The position numbers were made by a program, and so were the translations under genes. The notes beneath the pieces were generated by a model. It saw nothing but the letters and a program-made list of their open reading frames with translations. It did not search any database and was not told the DNA's origin. From Paracoccaceae bacterium (GTDB lineage: Bacteria; Pseudomonadota; Alphaproteobacteria; Rhodobacterales; Rhodobacteraceae), in assembly GCA_024304985.1 (NCBI GenBank), contig JAMWZC010000009.1, forward strand, positions 62,001 to 126,000: DNA of 64,000 bases. The letters are read 5' to 3'. Below are positions 36,493 to 45,805 of the stretch, one piece after another (within the stretch, counting starts at the first letter, position 1; every line of letters begins with the position of its first letter).

Positions 36493-37797
36493 TCAGATCT
36501 GCTGTTTCGTCGTTTCGGACCTGTCCTCGACCGCAGCGGACCGTTCCGGCGCACCTGGGTCCTTATGACCTGCCGCAGCGCGGATCGCCTCCAGATCGGC
36601 GGGAAGAAGAGAGGCCGCTTCGGCGCGCGCCAAGGCATCACGAGACATGGAGGCGGCGGGCTCGTCAAACACATCGGGTGCGATGGCACGCAGCGAAGCA
36701 AGCGTTTTCTGCAAGCGGATCTGCACCTCGACCAGACCGGCCCCGTCGCGGGCCAGCGGCCGGAACGCATCCTCCATGGCGTCCTGTACCGTCAGGGGCG
36801 GGATGAACACCCGGTCAAAACGCACCTCCGGCTCGGATCTGTCCTTCCAAAGGGACAATATCCGCACAAACCGGCCCAGGATGTCGATCGCCGTGCCGGG
36901 ATCATTCACAGCAGGCGACAGCGCGCGCGACGCGATCTCGGACAGGACGATCAGCCCGAAACGCGGGTCTTCCTCGAAGGTGCGGCGGGTCCCGATGGCG
37001 ATGGCATCGACCAGTGTATCGACATGATTGTCCTCAACATGCTGACGGCCTATCCACAGGATCGGTTCCCCCGATGCGACGAACCGGCCCGGCAGACTGT
37101 TCAGATAGACGACCGCGTTCAGCTCCGTCGCACATTCCTGCAACGACTCCATGTCGATATGCTGCACATAGCCGGACGTGCGGTTATGGACTGCAAAAAG
37201 AGGCGCGGGCGGTGTCTCACCCAGTTTTCGTCCCCCCAGATAAGGATCGCTCAGGCGCAGGGTCCAGGCCTCGGTCGCGGCCGTCTCGACCCGGTTCAAC
37301 GTGTCGCCCATGCGCCCGAAGCTCATCAGGTGGTCGATCCAGCGGATCAGCGCCAACACCACAAGCCCGATGACCGTCACCGTAAACACGAACAACACAA
37401 CCCGACCGGATTCATTGTAAAGTTCCGCATTGAGCGCCACCAACCCCACCAACCCGAACAGGAAAGCCCCCAGAAATGTGGCCAGCACGTTCTGCGTCGT
37501 GCGGTCTTCCTGCAGCAGGACGGCGGCGCGGGGCGTGGCCGTGCTGGCAGCGGCGGCGAAGGCCGACACGGCGATCGACAGCGAGAATGTCGTGACCGCC
37601 AGCATCGAGGTCGTCAGCACCTCCAACAGTTGCTCGACAGCATCGGCCCCGGCCTTGAGGGTCTCATTCCCTTCCAGCAAAGGAGAAAGCAGCCGCGCCA
37701 AGCCGATAGACAGCATCGCCAGAAGGGCGAAACCGGCCACGCGAACCCAGACTTTCTTGAGCACCTCACGCAGGTACCATGCATATTTCGAGATCAT
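36493..37797 (-). CDS. DUF2254 family membrane protein
   Basis: A 434-residue protein with four or so helices in the first 150 residues (KKVWVRVAGFALLAMLSIGLARL, MLAVTTFSLSIAVSAFAAAAS, FLGAFLFGLVGLVALNA, VVLFVFTVTVIGLVVLALIRWIDHL) and a soluble C-terminal half. Family signals are QNVLATFLGAFLF and the later DPRFGLIVLSEIASRALSPAVNDPGTA. The function of DUF2254 is unknown; it resembles a small channel-like membrane domain with a cytoplasmic regulatory part. It is convergent with the purine operon. Confidence 0.85.
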   Translation of the reverse strand: MISKYAWYLREVLKKVWVRVAGFALLAMLSIGLARLLSPLLEGNETLKAGADAVEQLLEVLTTSMLAVTTFSLSIAVSAFAAAASTATPRAAVLLQEDRTTQNVLATFLGAFLFGLVGLVALNAELYNESGRVVLFVFTVTVIGLVVLALIRWIDHLMSFGRMGDTLNRVETAATEAWTLRLSDPYLGGRKLGETPPAPLFAVHNRTSGYVQHIDMESLQECATELNAVVYLNSLPGRFVASGEPILWIGRQHVEDNHVDTLVDAIAIGTRRTFEEDPRFGLIVLSEIASRALSPAVNDPGTAIDILGRFVRILSLWKDRSEPEVRFDRVFIPPLTVQDAMEDAFRPLARDGAGLVEVQIRLQKTLASLRAIAPDVFDEPAASMSRDALARAEAASLLPADLEAIRAAAGHKDPGAPERSAAVEDRSETTKQQI

Positions 37798-37911
37798 CTG
37801 CTTCCTGCCCTGCCGTTCCGCGTGCTGTCAGGCCCGGAAATGGGCCCACCAGGACAGGTCACGATAGACCGGCAGGGCCGGGGTGTCGATCAGTTGCGGG
37901 TCATGCACAGG

Positions 37912-39198
37912 TCAGCTCGCGTCGCTCGCACTGTCGTGCAGGGCCACGCGGCTGGCCAGTGCCGCCAGCCCGCTGGCCAGCAGGAAATAGACCGCAATGC
38001 CATAGCCCTGCGTTGGAAAATCTAGCCCCAGATCAATGACGGTGCCAGTCACGCCGGGACCGATCGCCGTGCCCAGCACCATGACCGCCCCCATCATCGC
38101 CCTGATGGCGCCCAGATGACGAGTGCCGAATACCTCGGCCCAGAAGGTCGCCATCATCGTCATGTGCATCCCCTGTCCGGCCCCGATCAGCATCATCGCC
38201 AGCGCACCCGCCGGCACCGATCCGGCCAGCGCGACAACCATGTAGCCTGCCGCCAGCGGCAGAAGATATACCGCCCCCAGCCGCAGACTGCCGAACCGGT
38301 CCACCAGCCATCCCGCTGTCAGCATCGCTCCGACACTGGCCGCAGTATAGAGCGGGAACAGCGCCACAAGGCTGACATGCGCCCAACCCTTGGCCTCTGC
38401 CAGATGCACCTGATGGAAGAAATAGGCGGTGTTCCACGCAGCAGGCCCCATCAGGGCAGGCACCATCAGCCAGAAGACCGGATGCCGCAGCACCTCGGCC
38501 CGCGTCCACATCCGTCCCTTCAATCCGGCGCTGCCATCAGTTGCCAGAAAGGATTGCGGCGTCCGCTCTTGCGACAGAAGCAGCCAGAGCACCGGCGTCA
38601 GCGCCGCCATGATCACCGCCGCGCCGATCCAGAGCATGCGCCAGTCGAACACGCCCAGCAGCGCCACAAAGGTGATCGGCAACATCGCCTCGCCCAGCGC
38701 GACGCCAAGGCCCGCGATGGACACCGCGCGCCCCCGCGTCGCCACGAACCAGCGCGCCATGGCCACCATCGCGCTATGGCTCATCAATCCCTGCCCGAAC
38801 AGCCGCAGCAGAAAGATCGTGATCGCCAGCATCCAGACCTCGGTGATCAGGCTCATCAGGAGAGCCGCACAGATCAGCCCGATCAGCACAACCAGCCCGA
38901 TATGGCGCACCCGGAAACGGTCCGTCAGCACACCGGCATAGACCATGACCGCCGCCGAGGCCGTGGTGGCCAAGGCATAAAGCCCACCCCAAGCCCCATG
39001 CGACAGGCCGAAAGCCTCGCGGATCTCGCCCGCGAAAACCGAAACGAAAAAGGTCTGTCCGAAACTCGATGTGAATGTCAGCAGAAGCCCGGCGGCAAGC
39101 CACGGGGCATTGAAACGCAGGAAATCCGACAAACGATCCGGGCGCGGCGTGTCAGCCAGCACGATTGAAACAACCCGTGCCGATCTGTCCCGGCGCAT
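37912..39198 (-). CDS. MFS transporter
   Basis: A 428-residue major facilitator with about 12 helices. The motif-A-like loop VYAGVLTDRFRVRHIG after helix 2 and the RWFVATRGRAVSIAGLGVALGEA segment resemble monocarboxylate/oxalate-type MFS proteins. The substrate is unknown. The start at 39198 is uncertain: no good ribosome site is visible and the first 25 residues are polar. It is divergent from the GntR gene, across a 426-base gap. Confidence 0.82.
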   Translation of the reverse strand: MRRDRSARVVSIVLADTPRPDRLSDFLRFNAPWLAAGLLLTFTSSFGQTFFVSVFAGEIREAFGLSHGAWGGLYALATTASAAVMVYAGVLTDRFRVRHIGLVVLIGLICAALLMSLITEVWMLAITIFLLRLFGQGLMSHSAMVAMARWFVATRGRAVSIAGLGVALGEAMLPITFVALLGVFDWRMLWIGAAVIMAALTPVLWLLLSQERTPQSFLATDGSAGLKGRMWTRAEVLRHPVFWLMVPALMGPAAWNTAYFFHQVHLAEAKGWAHVSLVALFPLYTAASVGAMLTAGWLVDRFGSLRLGAVYLLPLAAGYMVVALAGSVPAGALAMMLIGAGQGMHMTMMATFWAEVFGTRHLGAIRAMMGAVMVLGTAIGPGVTGTVIDLGLDFPTQGYGIAVYFLLASGLAALASRVALHDSASDAS

Positions 39199-39624
39199 TG
39201 CAGCGGGACGGGGTGAAAGCTTGTGTCAAATGGCGGCTGATCCGGGGCGTCATGCGCGCATCGCATCAGAACCGTGACCGCCTTGCAAGGGCTGATCATT
39301 CGCATACTCAAGGATTCTGAAAGATGAGTCCACGCGGGTCACAGGTGCACTCATTGCGGGTGCGCCCGCCGGGCAATCCACCACGTCGCCCGACCGCGCC
39401 GAGGGTGAACCAAATGCCGACTCATCGCCGTCACAGACGATTCGCGAGGCAGATCATCACATGTGGGCCATTGGCACCGGGCGGCACCTTGCCCGTTATG
39501 ATTATAAAACACGCTTTTTTCTTGCGTGATCTTACAAATCTGACGGCGATTTGCATTTTTTCTTGCCACGGCGCTGACTTTACCGATGATGAACCCATTT
39601 CAAATTGGTTCGCAAAGGTCCCAG
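39199..39624. other. Long divergent regulatory region between MFS and GntR genes
   Basis: This gap holds no credible gene. The part nearest the GntR gene is unusually T-rich. TTTTTTCTTGC occurs twice (39515-39525 and 39556-39566), 41 bases or about four helical turns apart, and the first copy lies inside an inverted repeat CACGC (39510-39514)/GCGTG (39524-39528). These could be operator or promoter elements for the GntR-led operon. Confidence 0.4.
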
Positions 39625-40326
39625 ATGCCCGCCCGAGATCGCGACAACTCTTCCCTAGCGCTGGAACGTCTGCGCCAGATGCTGCGCGACATTCCCGCGA
39701 CAGGGGACAGCCGTCTGCCCACGGAACGCCAATTGGCAGAAAGCCTTGGCATCAGCCGGCGTTCGGTGCGCCGCGCACTTGAAGTGCTCGAGGCCGAGGG
39801 GTTGGTCTGGCGGCGGCAAGGCGCAGGCACTTTTGCAGGCCCCCGCCCCGACACGCTCACCGAACACGAAGGGCTCGAGGCGAACTTCTCGGAGGTGATG
39901 GAGGTCCGTCTGCGCCTTGAGCCGCAATTGGCCCAACTGGCGGCCCTGCGCGCCTCTCCTGGTGCCATAGCCCGGATGCGCGACCTTATCATTCGGCTTG
40001 AGGACAGCGATGATGCCGACGGGCGCGAGTTGTGGGATTCCGCCCTGCACCGCGAAATCGCGCGGGCGGCGGGCAATCGTTTCTTCCTGATGATCTTCGA
40101 TTCCATGGACCGCGCCCGTCATGACGAAGCTTGGCGCGCGCTGCGCGAACGTGCCCGCAATCGCGCCAATCTGGCCCAGACCATGCGCCAGCACCGCGAC
40201 ATCGTGGATGCCATCGCCGCCCATGATCCGGTCCGAGCCGGGGCCGCGATGCGAACGCATCTGATGTCTGTCCATGACGGTATCCTGCGTCTGACATCCT
40301 TGGAGGCGCTGGAAGATGCATCCTGA
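39625..40326 (+). CDS. GntR-family regulator, FadR/FCD subfamily
   Basis: A 233-residue ligand-responsive DNA-binding protein. The winged-helix part reads LPTERQLAESLGISRRSVRRALEVLEAEGLVWRRQGAGTF. The all-helical FCD domain has the His-rich metal/ligand pocket (WDSALHREIARAAGN, RQHRDIVDAIAAHDPVRAGAAMRTHL). The ATG at 39625 follows AAAGG; an upstream ATG at 39586 lacks a ribosome site. It overlaps the first transporter gene by 11 bases, so it probably controls that operon, with a transported compound or its product as effector. Confidence 0.9.
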   Translation: MPARDRDNSSLALERLRQMLRDIPATGDSRLPTERQLAESLGISRRSVRRALEVLEAEGLVWRRQGAGTFAGPRPDTLTEHEGLEANFSEVMEVRLRLEPQLAQLAALRASPGAIARMRDLIIRLEDSDDADGRELWDSALHREIARAAGNRFFLMIFDSMDRARHDEAWRALRERARNRANLAQTMRQHRDIVDAIAAHDPVRAGAAMRTHLMSVHDGILRLTSLEALEDAS

Positions 40327-41305
40327 TCCCGTCCTTGAGGTCACGGATCTGTCGATCCGCTTCCGCGGTCAACCCATCGACCTGATCGACGGCGTAGGCT
40401 TCGCCATCGAAAGGGGCAAAACGCTCTGTCTGGTCGGCGAATCCGGTTGCGGGAAATCGGTAACCTCGCTCGCGATCATGGGACTTCTGCCCAAGCGCGC
40501 GGCCACGGTCACGCGCGGTGCCGTCCGCTTCAACGGGCGCGATCTGCTGGGACTGGACGACGCGGCGATCGAAGACCTGCGTGGCAATCGCATGGCGATG
40601 ATCTTTCAGGAACCGATGACCAGCCTGAACCCCGCTTTTACTGTGGGCCATCAAGTGGCCGAGGCGGTGCGCCGCCACAAGAACTGCACCGAGGCCGAGG
40701 CACGGGAGCGCGCGCTCGAAATGTTCCGCAAGGTGCGGATGCCAGCCGCAGAGAAGCGGCTGGATGATTATCCGCACCAGATGTCGGGCGGGATGCGCCA
40801 GCGGGTGATGATCGCCATGGCACTGGCCAATGACCCGGCGCTGCTGATCGCGGACGAGCCGACCACGGCGCTGGATGTGACCATTCAGGCGCAGATCCTT
40901 GACCTGATGCGCGAGTTGCAGGAGGACACAGGGGCCGCCCTGCTGATGATTACCCATGATCTTGGTGTCGTGGCCGAAATCGCCGACGACGTGGCGGTCA
41001 TGTATGCGGGACGCGTGGTGGAAAGCGGCCCCGTGGGCCAGATCTTTGCGGAACCGCAGCATCCCTACACGCTGGGGCTTATGGGCTCGATGCCCGCCAT
41101 TGCCGGGCGGCAAGGACGGCTGATGACAATACCCGGCGCCGTGCCCGCACCCGAAGCGATGCCCGCAGGGTGCCGTTTTGCCACACGCTGCCCCTTTGTG
41201 ATCGAGGCGTGCCAGACCACCCGCCCCGATCTGATCCCGGATGGGCGCGGGCAATCCGTGGCCTGTCTGCGGGCTCCTCTGGAATCCATGGTGGCCGCGG
41301 AATGA
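40316..41305 (+). CDS. Peptide-type ABC transporter ATPase (DppD/OppD-like)
   Basis: A 329-residue ATPase: Walker [17 protein letters not shown], signature [15 protein letters not shown], Walker [15 protein letters not shown], followed by the C-terminal Cys-containing oligopeptide-transporter domain ([18 protein letters not shown]) that binds an iron-sulfur cluster in relatives. It pairs with the next gene as a heterodimer. The GntR gene overlaps its start and the next ATG overlaps its stop. Confidence 0.93.
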   Translation: MHPDPVLEVTDLSIRFRGQPIDLIDGVGFAIERGKTLCLVGESGCGKSVTSLAIMGLLPKRAATVTRGAVRFNGRDLLGLDDAAIEDLRGNRMAMIFQEPMTSLNPAFTVGHQVAEAVRRHKNCTEAEARERALEMFRKVRMPAAEKRLDDYPHQMSGGMRQRVMIAMALANDPALLIADEPTTALDVTIQAQILDLMRELQEDTGAALLMITHDLGVVAEIADDVAVMYAGRVVESGPVGQIFAEPQHPYTLGLMGSMPAIAGRQGRLMTIPGAVPAPEAMPAGCRFATRCPFVIEACQTTRPDLIPDGRGQSVACLRAPLESMVAAE

Positions 41306-42384
41306 CCGATATCATCCTTGAAACCCGCGACCTGCACCGCCGCTTTACCCAAGGTGGTGGGCTGTTCGCCAAGACCACAACGATCCATGCCGTCAACGGT
41401 GTCTCGCTTCAGGTCCGGCGCGGGGAAACCTTTGCCATCGTGGGTGAATCCGGTTGTGGGAAATCTACCCTCGCCCGGCTGTTGCTGCGCCTGATAGATC
41501 CCAGCGAAGGGCAGGTGATCTATGAGGGGCAGGACCTGACCGATTTGAGCGGCGGACAGATGCGTGCGCTCAGATCGGACCTGCAATTCATCTTTCAGGA
41601 CCCGTTCTCATCGCTGAACCCGCGCATGAGCGTTGAGGCGATCATCGCGGAACCGCTAAGGGTGCATACCGCCCTCTCGGCGTCAGAGCGACGCGCCAAG
41701 GTCGCGGATCTGATGAAACGGGTCGGGCTTCGCCCCGAGATGGCGGACCGCTATCCACACGAGTTTTCCGGCGGACAGCGCCAGCGGATTTGCATCGCCC
41801 GCGCGCTGGCCTCCGGGCCGAAACTTCTGATCGGGGATGAGCCGGTGTCGGCGCTGGATGTGTCGGTGCAGGCGCAGATCGTGAACCTGCTGGAGGATCT
41901 GAAACAGGAATTCGGCCTTACGCTGGTGGTCATCGCCCATGATCTGGCCGTGATCCGCCACATGAGCGACCGTATCGCCGTGATGTATCTGGGCGAAGTG
42001 GTCGAACTGGCCGATACCGAGACCCTTTTCACGGCGCCGCGCCATCCCTATACACAGGCGCTTTTGTCGGCAATCCCGGTGCCGGTCCCCGGTGCCGCGC
42101 GTGCCCGCAGCACGCTGGGTGGTGATATTCCCTCGCCCGCCAACCCGCCATCGGGGTGCAAATTCCACACACGCTGCCCGCATGCCACCGACCTGTGCCG
42201 CAGCACCCGCCCCGTCTTGCAGGGCGAGGGGCACCAGATCGCCTGCCATCACCACGCCAGCTTGCCCAGCCCGGCCCTGCCCATCACCAGTGCCAGTTCC
42301 CGAAGCCCATCCGCCGAGGCGCGCTTCGCGCTGTATCGCGCGGCCACCCAGACCAGAACCACCAACAAGGAGACCACCCCATGA
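41302..42384 (+). CDS. Peptide-type ABC transporter ATPase (DppF/OppF-like)
   Basis: A 360-residue partner ATPase with Walker [17 protein letters not shown], the [14 protein letters not shown]-loop, signature [15 protein letters not shown] and Walker [13 protein letters not shown], then the Cys-containing tail domain ([16 protein letters not shown]). The first 130 bases of the open frame before 41302 are the end of the previous gene. The last 40 or so residues after the family domain are an unusual Ser/Ala/Arg/Thr-rich extension. Confidence 0.92.
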   Translation: MTDIILETRDLHRRFTQGGGLFAKTTTIHAVNGVSLQVRRGETFAIVGESGCGKSTLARLLLRLIDPSEGQVIYEGQDLTDLSGGQMRALRSDLQFIFQDPFSSLNPRMSVEAIIAEPLRVHTALSASERRAKVADLMKRVGLRPEMADRYPHEFSGGQRQRICIARALASGPKLLIGDEPVSALDVSVQAQIVNLLEDLKQEFGLTLVVIAHDLAVIRHMSDRIAVMYLGEVVELADTETLFTAPRHPYTQALLSAIPVPVPGAARARSTLGGDIPSPANPPSGCKFHTRCPHATDLCRSTRPVLQGEGHQIACHHHASLPSPALPITSASSRSPSAEARFALYRAATQTRTTNKETTP

Positions 42385-43886
42385 CGATTAGAAAGCTGAT
42401 GACCGCGCTTTTGGCGTCGGTCGCGATGACCACGACGGCCTTTGCCGCCGATCTGCGTATCGGTCTGCAAGAGGACCCGGATGCACTGGACACCGATCAG
42501 GCGCGCACCTTCGTAGGCCGGATCGTGTTCGAATCCCTCTGCGACAAGCTTGTGAACATCACGCCCGAGCTGGAATTCGTGCCCGAACTGGCGACAAGCT
42601 GGAGCTGGTCCGAGGATGCCAAGACACTAACCATGCAACTACGCGAGGATGCCACGTTCCACGACGGCACCCCCTTCAACGCCGAAGCCGTTGTGGCCAA
42701 CATCACCCGCTCGCAGACCCTCGCCGAAAGCCGCCGCAAGTCCGAGCTGTCTTCGGTGGAAACCGTCACCGCGACCGGCCCGTTCGAGGTGCAGTTCACT
42801 CTCAAGAACCCCGACGCCACGTTGATCGCGCAGTTGTCCGACCGCGCCGGCATGATGCTCTCGCCCACGGCCGCTGCGGAAAAGGGGCTGGAACTGGCCA
42901 ATGAGCCGGTCTGCTCAGGCCCCTACAAATTCGTGGAACGCATCCAGCAGGACCGGATCGTGCTGGAGAAATTCGCCGAACATTACGACGCGGACAGCTA
43001 CAGCTTTGATCGCGTGATCTTCCTGCCGATCCCGGACACCACCGTGCGTCTTGCGAACCTGCGTTCAGGCGATCTGGACATGCTGGAGCGTCTGGCGCCC
43101 TCCGACGTGGCGGGTGTGCAGGCCGATGGCAACCTGACCTTCGCCTCCGCGATCAGTCAGGGTTATCAGGGCATCACCGTGAACGTGAACAACGGCGCGC
43201 GCTCTGAAACGCCCTTCGGTCAGGATGCCCGCGTGCGCCGCGCGCTGTCGCTGGCCATTGATCGCGAAGTGATCAATCAGGTCGTGTTCGAGGGCACCTA
43301 TGCCGCCGGCAACCAGCCCTTCCCGCCGAACTCGCCCTTCTATGACCAGACCAACCCGGTCGAGGCGCGTGATGTGGATGCCGCCAAAGCCCTTCTGGCC
43401 GAGGCCGGGGTCGAGCGTATTGCCGTCGAAATTCAGGCCGCCAACAACCCGGTCCAGTTGCAGCTGATGCAGGTGATTCAGGCGATGGCAGCGGAAGCAG
43501 GGTTCGACATCTCGATCAAGGCGACCGAATTCGCGACCATGCTGCAGGAACAGACCGCCGGCAATTATGACGCGACACAGGTGGGTTGGTCGGGCCGCAC
43601 GGACCCCGATGGAAATATCCACGCCTTCATGACCTGCGAAGGTGGCCTGAACGACAGCAAGTTCTGCTCGCCCGAGGTGGATACCCTTCTGAACGAGGCC
43701 CGCAGCGCCATCGACCCTGCTGTACGCAAGGAAAAGTATGACGCGGCCAATGCGATCCTGCGGGAAGAACTGCCGATCATCTATCTTTATCACCAGACAT
43801 GGCTCTGGGCGATGTCGAACAAGGTCAAGGGCTTCACCGCCTATCCCGACGGCATGATCCGCCTGTCCGGCGTGACGATGGAATGA
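42381..43886 (+). CDS. Peptide/glutathione-type ABC transporter binding protein
   Basis: A 501-residue periplasmic receptor of the DppA/GsiB family (SBP family 5). The signal peptide is clear ([23 protein letters not shown]), followed by DLRIGLQEDPDALDTDQARTFVGR. Family stretches include LATSWSWSEDAKTLTMQLREDATFHDGTPFNAEAV and RRALSLAIDREVINQVVFEG. AAGGAG precedes the ATG, which overlaps the ATPase stop. The neighbouring gamma-glutamyltransferase gene suggests glutathione or gamma-glutamyl peptides as ligand, but dipeptides or opine-like compounds are possible. Confidence 0.92.
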   Translation: MTIRKLMTALLASVAMTTTAFAADLRIGLQEDPDALDTDQARTFVGRIVFESLCDKLVNITPELEFVPELATSWSWSEDAKTLTMQLREDATFHDGTPFNAEAVVANITRSQTLAESRRKSELSSVETVTATGPFEVQFTLKNPDATLIAQLSDRAGMMLSPTAAAEKGLELANEPVCSGPYKFVERIQQDRIVLEKFAEHYDADSYSFDRVIFLPIPDTTVRLANLRSGDLDMLERLAPSDVAGVQADGNLTFASAISQGYQGITVNVNNGARSETPFGQDARVRRALSLAIDREVINQVVFEGTYAAGNQPFPPNSPFYDQTNPVEARDVDAAKALLAEAGVERIAVEIQAANNPVQLQLMQVIQAMAAEAGFDISIKATEFATMLQEQTAGNYDATQVGWSGRTDPDGNIHAFMTCEGGLNDSKFCSPEVDTLLNEARSAIDPAVRKEKYDAANAILREELPIIYLYHQTWLWAMSNKVKGFTAYPDGMIRLSGVTME

Positions 43887-43932
43887 CCCGGCAAACGCGC
43901 AGCCTGCACAAGCGGGCCGCGTGACGGACAAG

Positions 43933-43956
43933 GTGCGGGGCCGCGTGGCCCTGCAC
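43933..43956 (+). promoter_or_regulatory. Intercistronic hairpin between binding-protein and permease genes
   Basis: GTGCGGGGCC (43933-43942) pairs with GGCCCTGCAC (43947-43956) around GCGT, with one G-T wobble; no T-run follows. Hairpins at this place in ABC-importer operons stabilise the upstream mRNA and give more receptor than permease. That role is inferred here from position. Confidence 0.5.
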
Positions 43957-43982
43957 ATCCTCTGGACCCAACGGGCTGACCC

Positions 43983-44930
43983 ATGCTGCTGTTCATCCTT
44001 CGCCGCATCCTCATCGCGATCCCGACACTGATCCTTGTGTCGATGTTCGTCTTTGCGCTGCAAAAACTGCTGCCGGGCGATCCCATCCTCGTGATGGCAG
44101 GCGAAGACCGTGACCCCGAGGTGATCGCGCTGCTGCGCGAGAAATATCACATGAACGAGCCCATCGTGGTGCAATACCTCTATTGGGCGGGGGACGTGCT
44201 GCGCGGGGATCTGGGGATTTCGCTGCGCACCAACGAGCCTGTTCTGGATCTGATCGCCTCCAAACTGCCGGTGACGATCCAACTGGCATTGATGTCGATG
44301 GTTTTCGCCTTCCTGATCGGGATACCCGCGGGCATCCTGTCAGCAGTGCGCAAGGGGACCTGGGTCGATTGGCTGGCCAATCTTGTGGCGCTGTCTGGCC
44401 TGTCGATCCCGAATTTCTGGCTGGGGATCATGCTGATCCTGCTGGTGTCGGTCAATCTGGGCTGGCTGCCCGCCTCGGGCTATGAAAGCCCCTGGGTCGA
44501 TCCGTGGAAATCGCTGACCACGATGATCATGCCCGCCTTCGTGCTGGGCACCGCGCTGGCGGCCACATTGATGCGGCACACACGGTCCGCCATGCTGGGC
44601 GTGCTGCAGGCCGATTACGTCCGCACCGCGCGCGCCAAAGGACTGCGGGGCCGCGTCGTGATCCTGAAACACGCCTTCCGCAACGCCGTGCTGCCGGTCG
44701 TGACCCTGTCGGCGCTGCTGTTCGGCGAGTTGCTGGCAGGCGCGGTGCTGACCGAACAGATCTTCACCATCCCCGGTTTCGGCAAGCTGATCGTGGATGC
44801 CGTTTTCAACCGTGATTATGCCGTCGTGCAGGGTGTGGTCCTGTGCACGGCTGTGGGCTTCATCTTCATGAACCTCGTGGCGGATGTGCTTTACGTCATC
44901 CTGAACCCCAGACTGAGGACCGCACAATGA
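43983..44930 (+). CDS. Peptide-type ABC transporter permease (DppB-like)
   Basis: A 315-residue membrane subunit with six helices. It has the classic start LLFILRRILIAIPTLILVSMFVF, LLPGDPILVMAGED, and the EAA loop DYVRTARAKGLRGRVVILKHAFRNAVLPVVT that contacts the ATPase. It begins 96 bases after the receptor gene and overlaps the next permease gene by four bases. Confidence 0.93.
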   Translation: MLLFILRRILIAIPTLILVSMFVFALQKLLPGDPILVMAGEDRDPEVIALLREKYHMNEPIVVQYLYWAGDVLRGDLGISLRTNEPVLDLIASKLPVTIQLALMSMVFAFLIGIPAGILSAVRKGTWVDWLANLVALSGLSIPNFWLGIMLILLVSVNLGWLPASGYESPWVDPWKSLTTMIMPAFVLGTALAATLMRHTRSAMLGVLQADYVRTARAKGLRGRVVILKHAFRNAVLPVVTLSALLFGELLAGAVLTEQIFTIPGFGKLIVDAVFNRDYAVVQGVVLCTAVGFIFMNLVADVLYVILNPRLRTAQ

Positions 44931-45787
44931 CGGCCGTGGCTGACACTCCCGCCCGCCCCGTAAACCGGACATGGCGCAAGCTGCGCGCCAACAAAAGCGC
45001 GCTGATCGGTGCCGCCGTGGTGACCGTTTTCGTGGCTCTCGCCCTGCTGGCACCGGTGCTGCCGATTGCCGATCCCAATGCCACCGACTGGGGCGCGATC
45101 CGCAAGGCGCCCTCGGCCGCTGCATGGATGGGCACGGACGAGATTGGCCGCGATGTGCTGGCCCGGATGATCTGGGGCGCGCAAGCCTCGCTTCTGGCGG
45201 GTGTCGTGTCTGTGCTGATCGCGGTCGCCATCGGCGTGCCCTTCGGCCTGATCTCGGGCTATTTCGGCGGCTGGACCGACAGCATCATCAGCCGTATCAC
45301 CGACGCGCTGCTGGCGATGCCTTTCCTGATCATGGCGATTGCGCTGGCGGCCTTTCTGGGGCCATCGCTGACGAATGCGATGATCGCCATCGGCCTGTCC
45401 GCCGTGCCGATTTTCATCCGCCTGACACGTGGTCAGGTTCTGGCCGTCAAGACCGAGGATTACGTCGAAGGGGCCCGCGCCATCGGTCTGGGGCATATCC
45501 CGATCATGACGCGCTACATCCTGCCCAATGTCTTTCCACCCATTCTGGTGCAGGCCACGCTGACCATCGCCACCGCGATCATCGCCGAGGCGTCGCTGTC
45601 CTTCCTCGGTCTGGGACAGCAACCGCCCGCGCCAAGCTGGGGCTCGATGTTGAACACCGCCAAGAACTTTTTGTCCCAAGCACCCTGGATGGCGATCTGG
45701 CCGGGGGCCGGAATCTTTCTGGTGGTGATGGGCTTCAACCTGATGGGCGACGGGCTGCGCGATGCGCTGGACCCGCGCGAACATTGA
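44927..45787 (+). CDS. Peptide-type ABC transporter permease (DppC-like)
   Basis: A 286-residue partner permease. The N-terminal cytoplasmic part (RTWRKLRANKSALIGAAVV) and the stretch WMGTDEIGRDVLARMIWGAQASLLAG are typical of DppC/OppC, and the EAA loop reads DYVEGARAIGLGHIPIMTRYILPNV. The ATG at 44927 sits in the ATGA overlap, so the longer open frame reaching back to 44843 is not used. Confidence 0.93.
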   Translation: MTAVADTPARPVNRTWRKLRANKSALIGAAVVTVFVALALLAPVLPIADPNATDWGAIRKAPSAAAWMGTDEIGRDVLARMIWGAQASLLAGVVSVLIAVAIGVPFGLISGYFGGWTDSIISRITDALLAMPFLIMAIALAAFLGPSLTNAMIAIGLSAVPIFIRLTRGQVLAVKTEDYVEGARAIGLGHIPIMTRYILPNVFPPILVQATLTIATAIIAEASLSFLGLGQQPPAPSWGSMLNTAKNFLSQAPWMAIWPGAGIFLVVMGFNLMGDGLRDALDPREH

Positions 45788-45805
45788 CGTAATCGGAGGA
45801 ATTAC

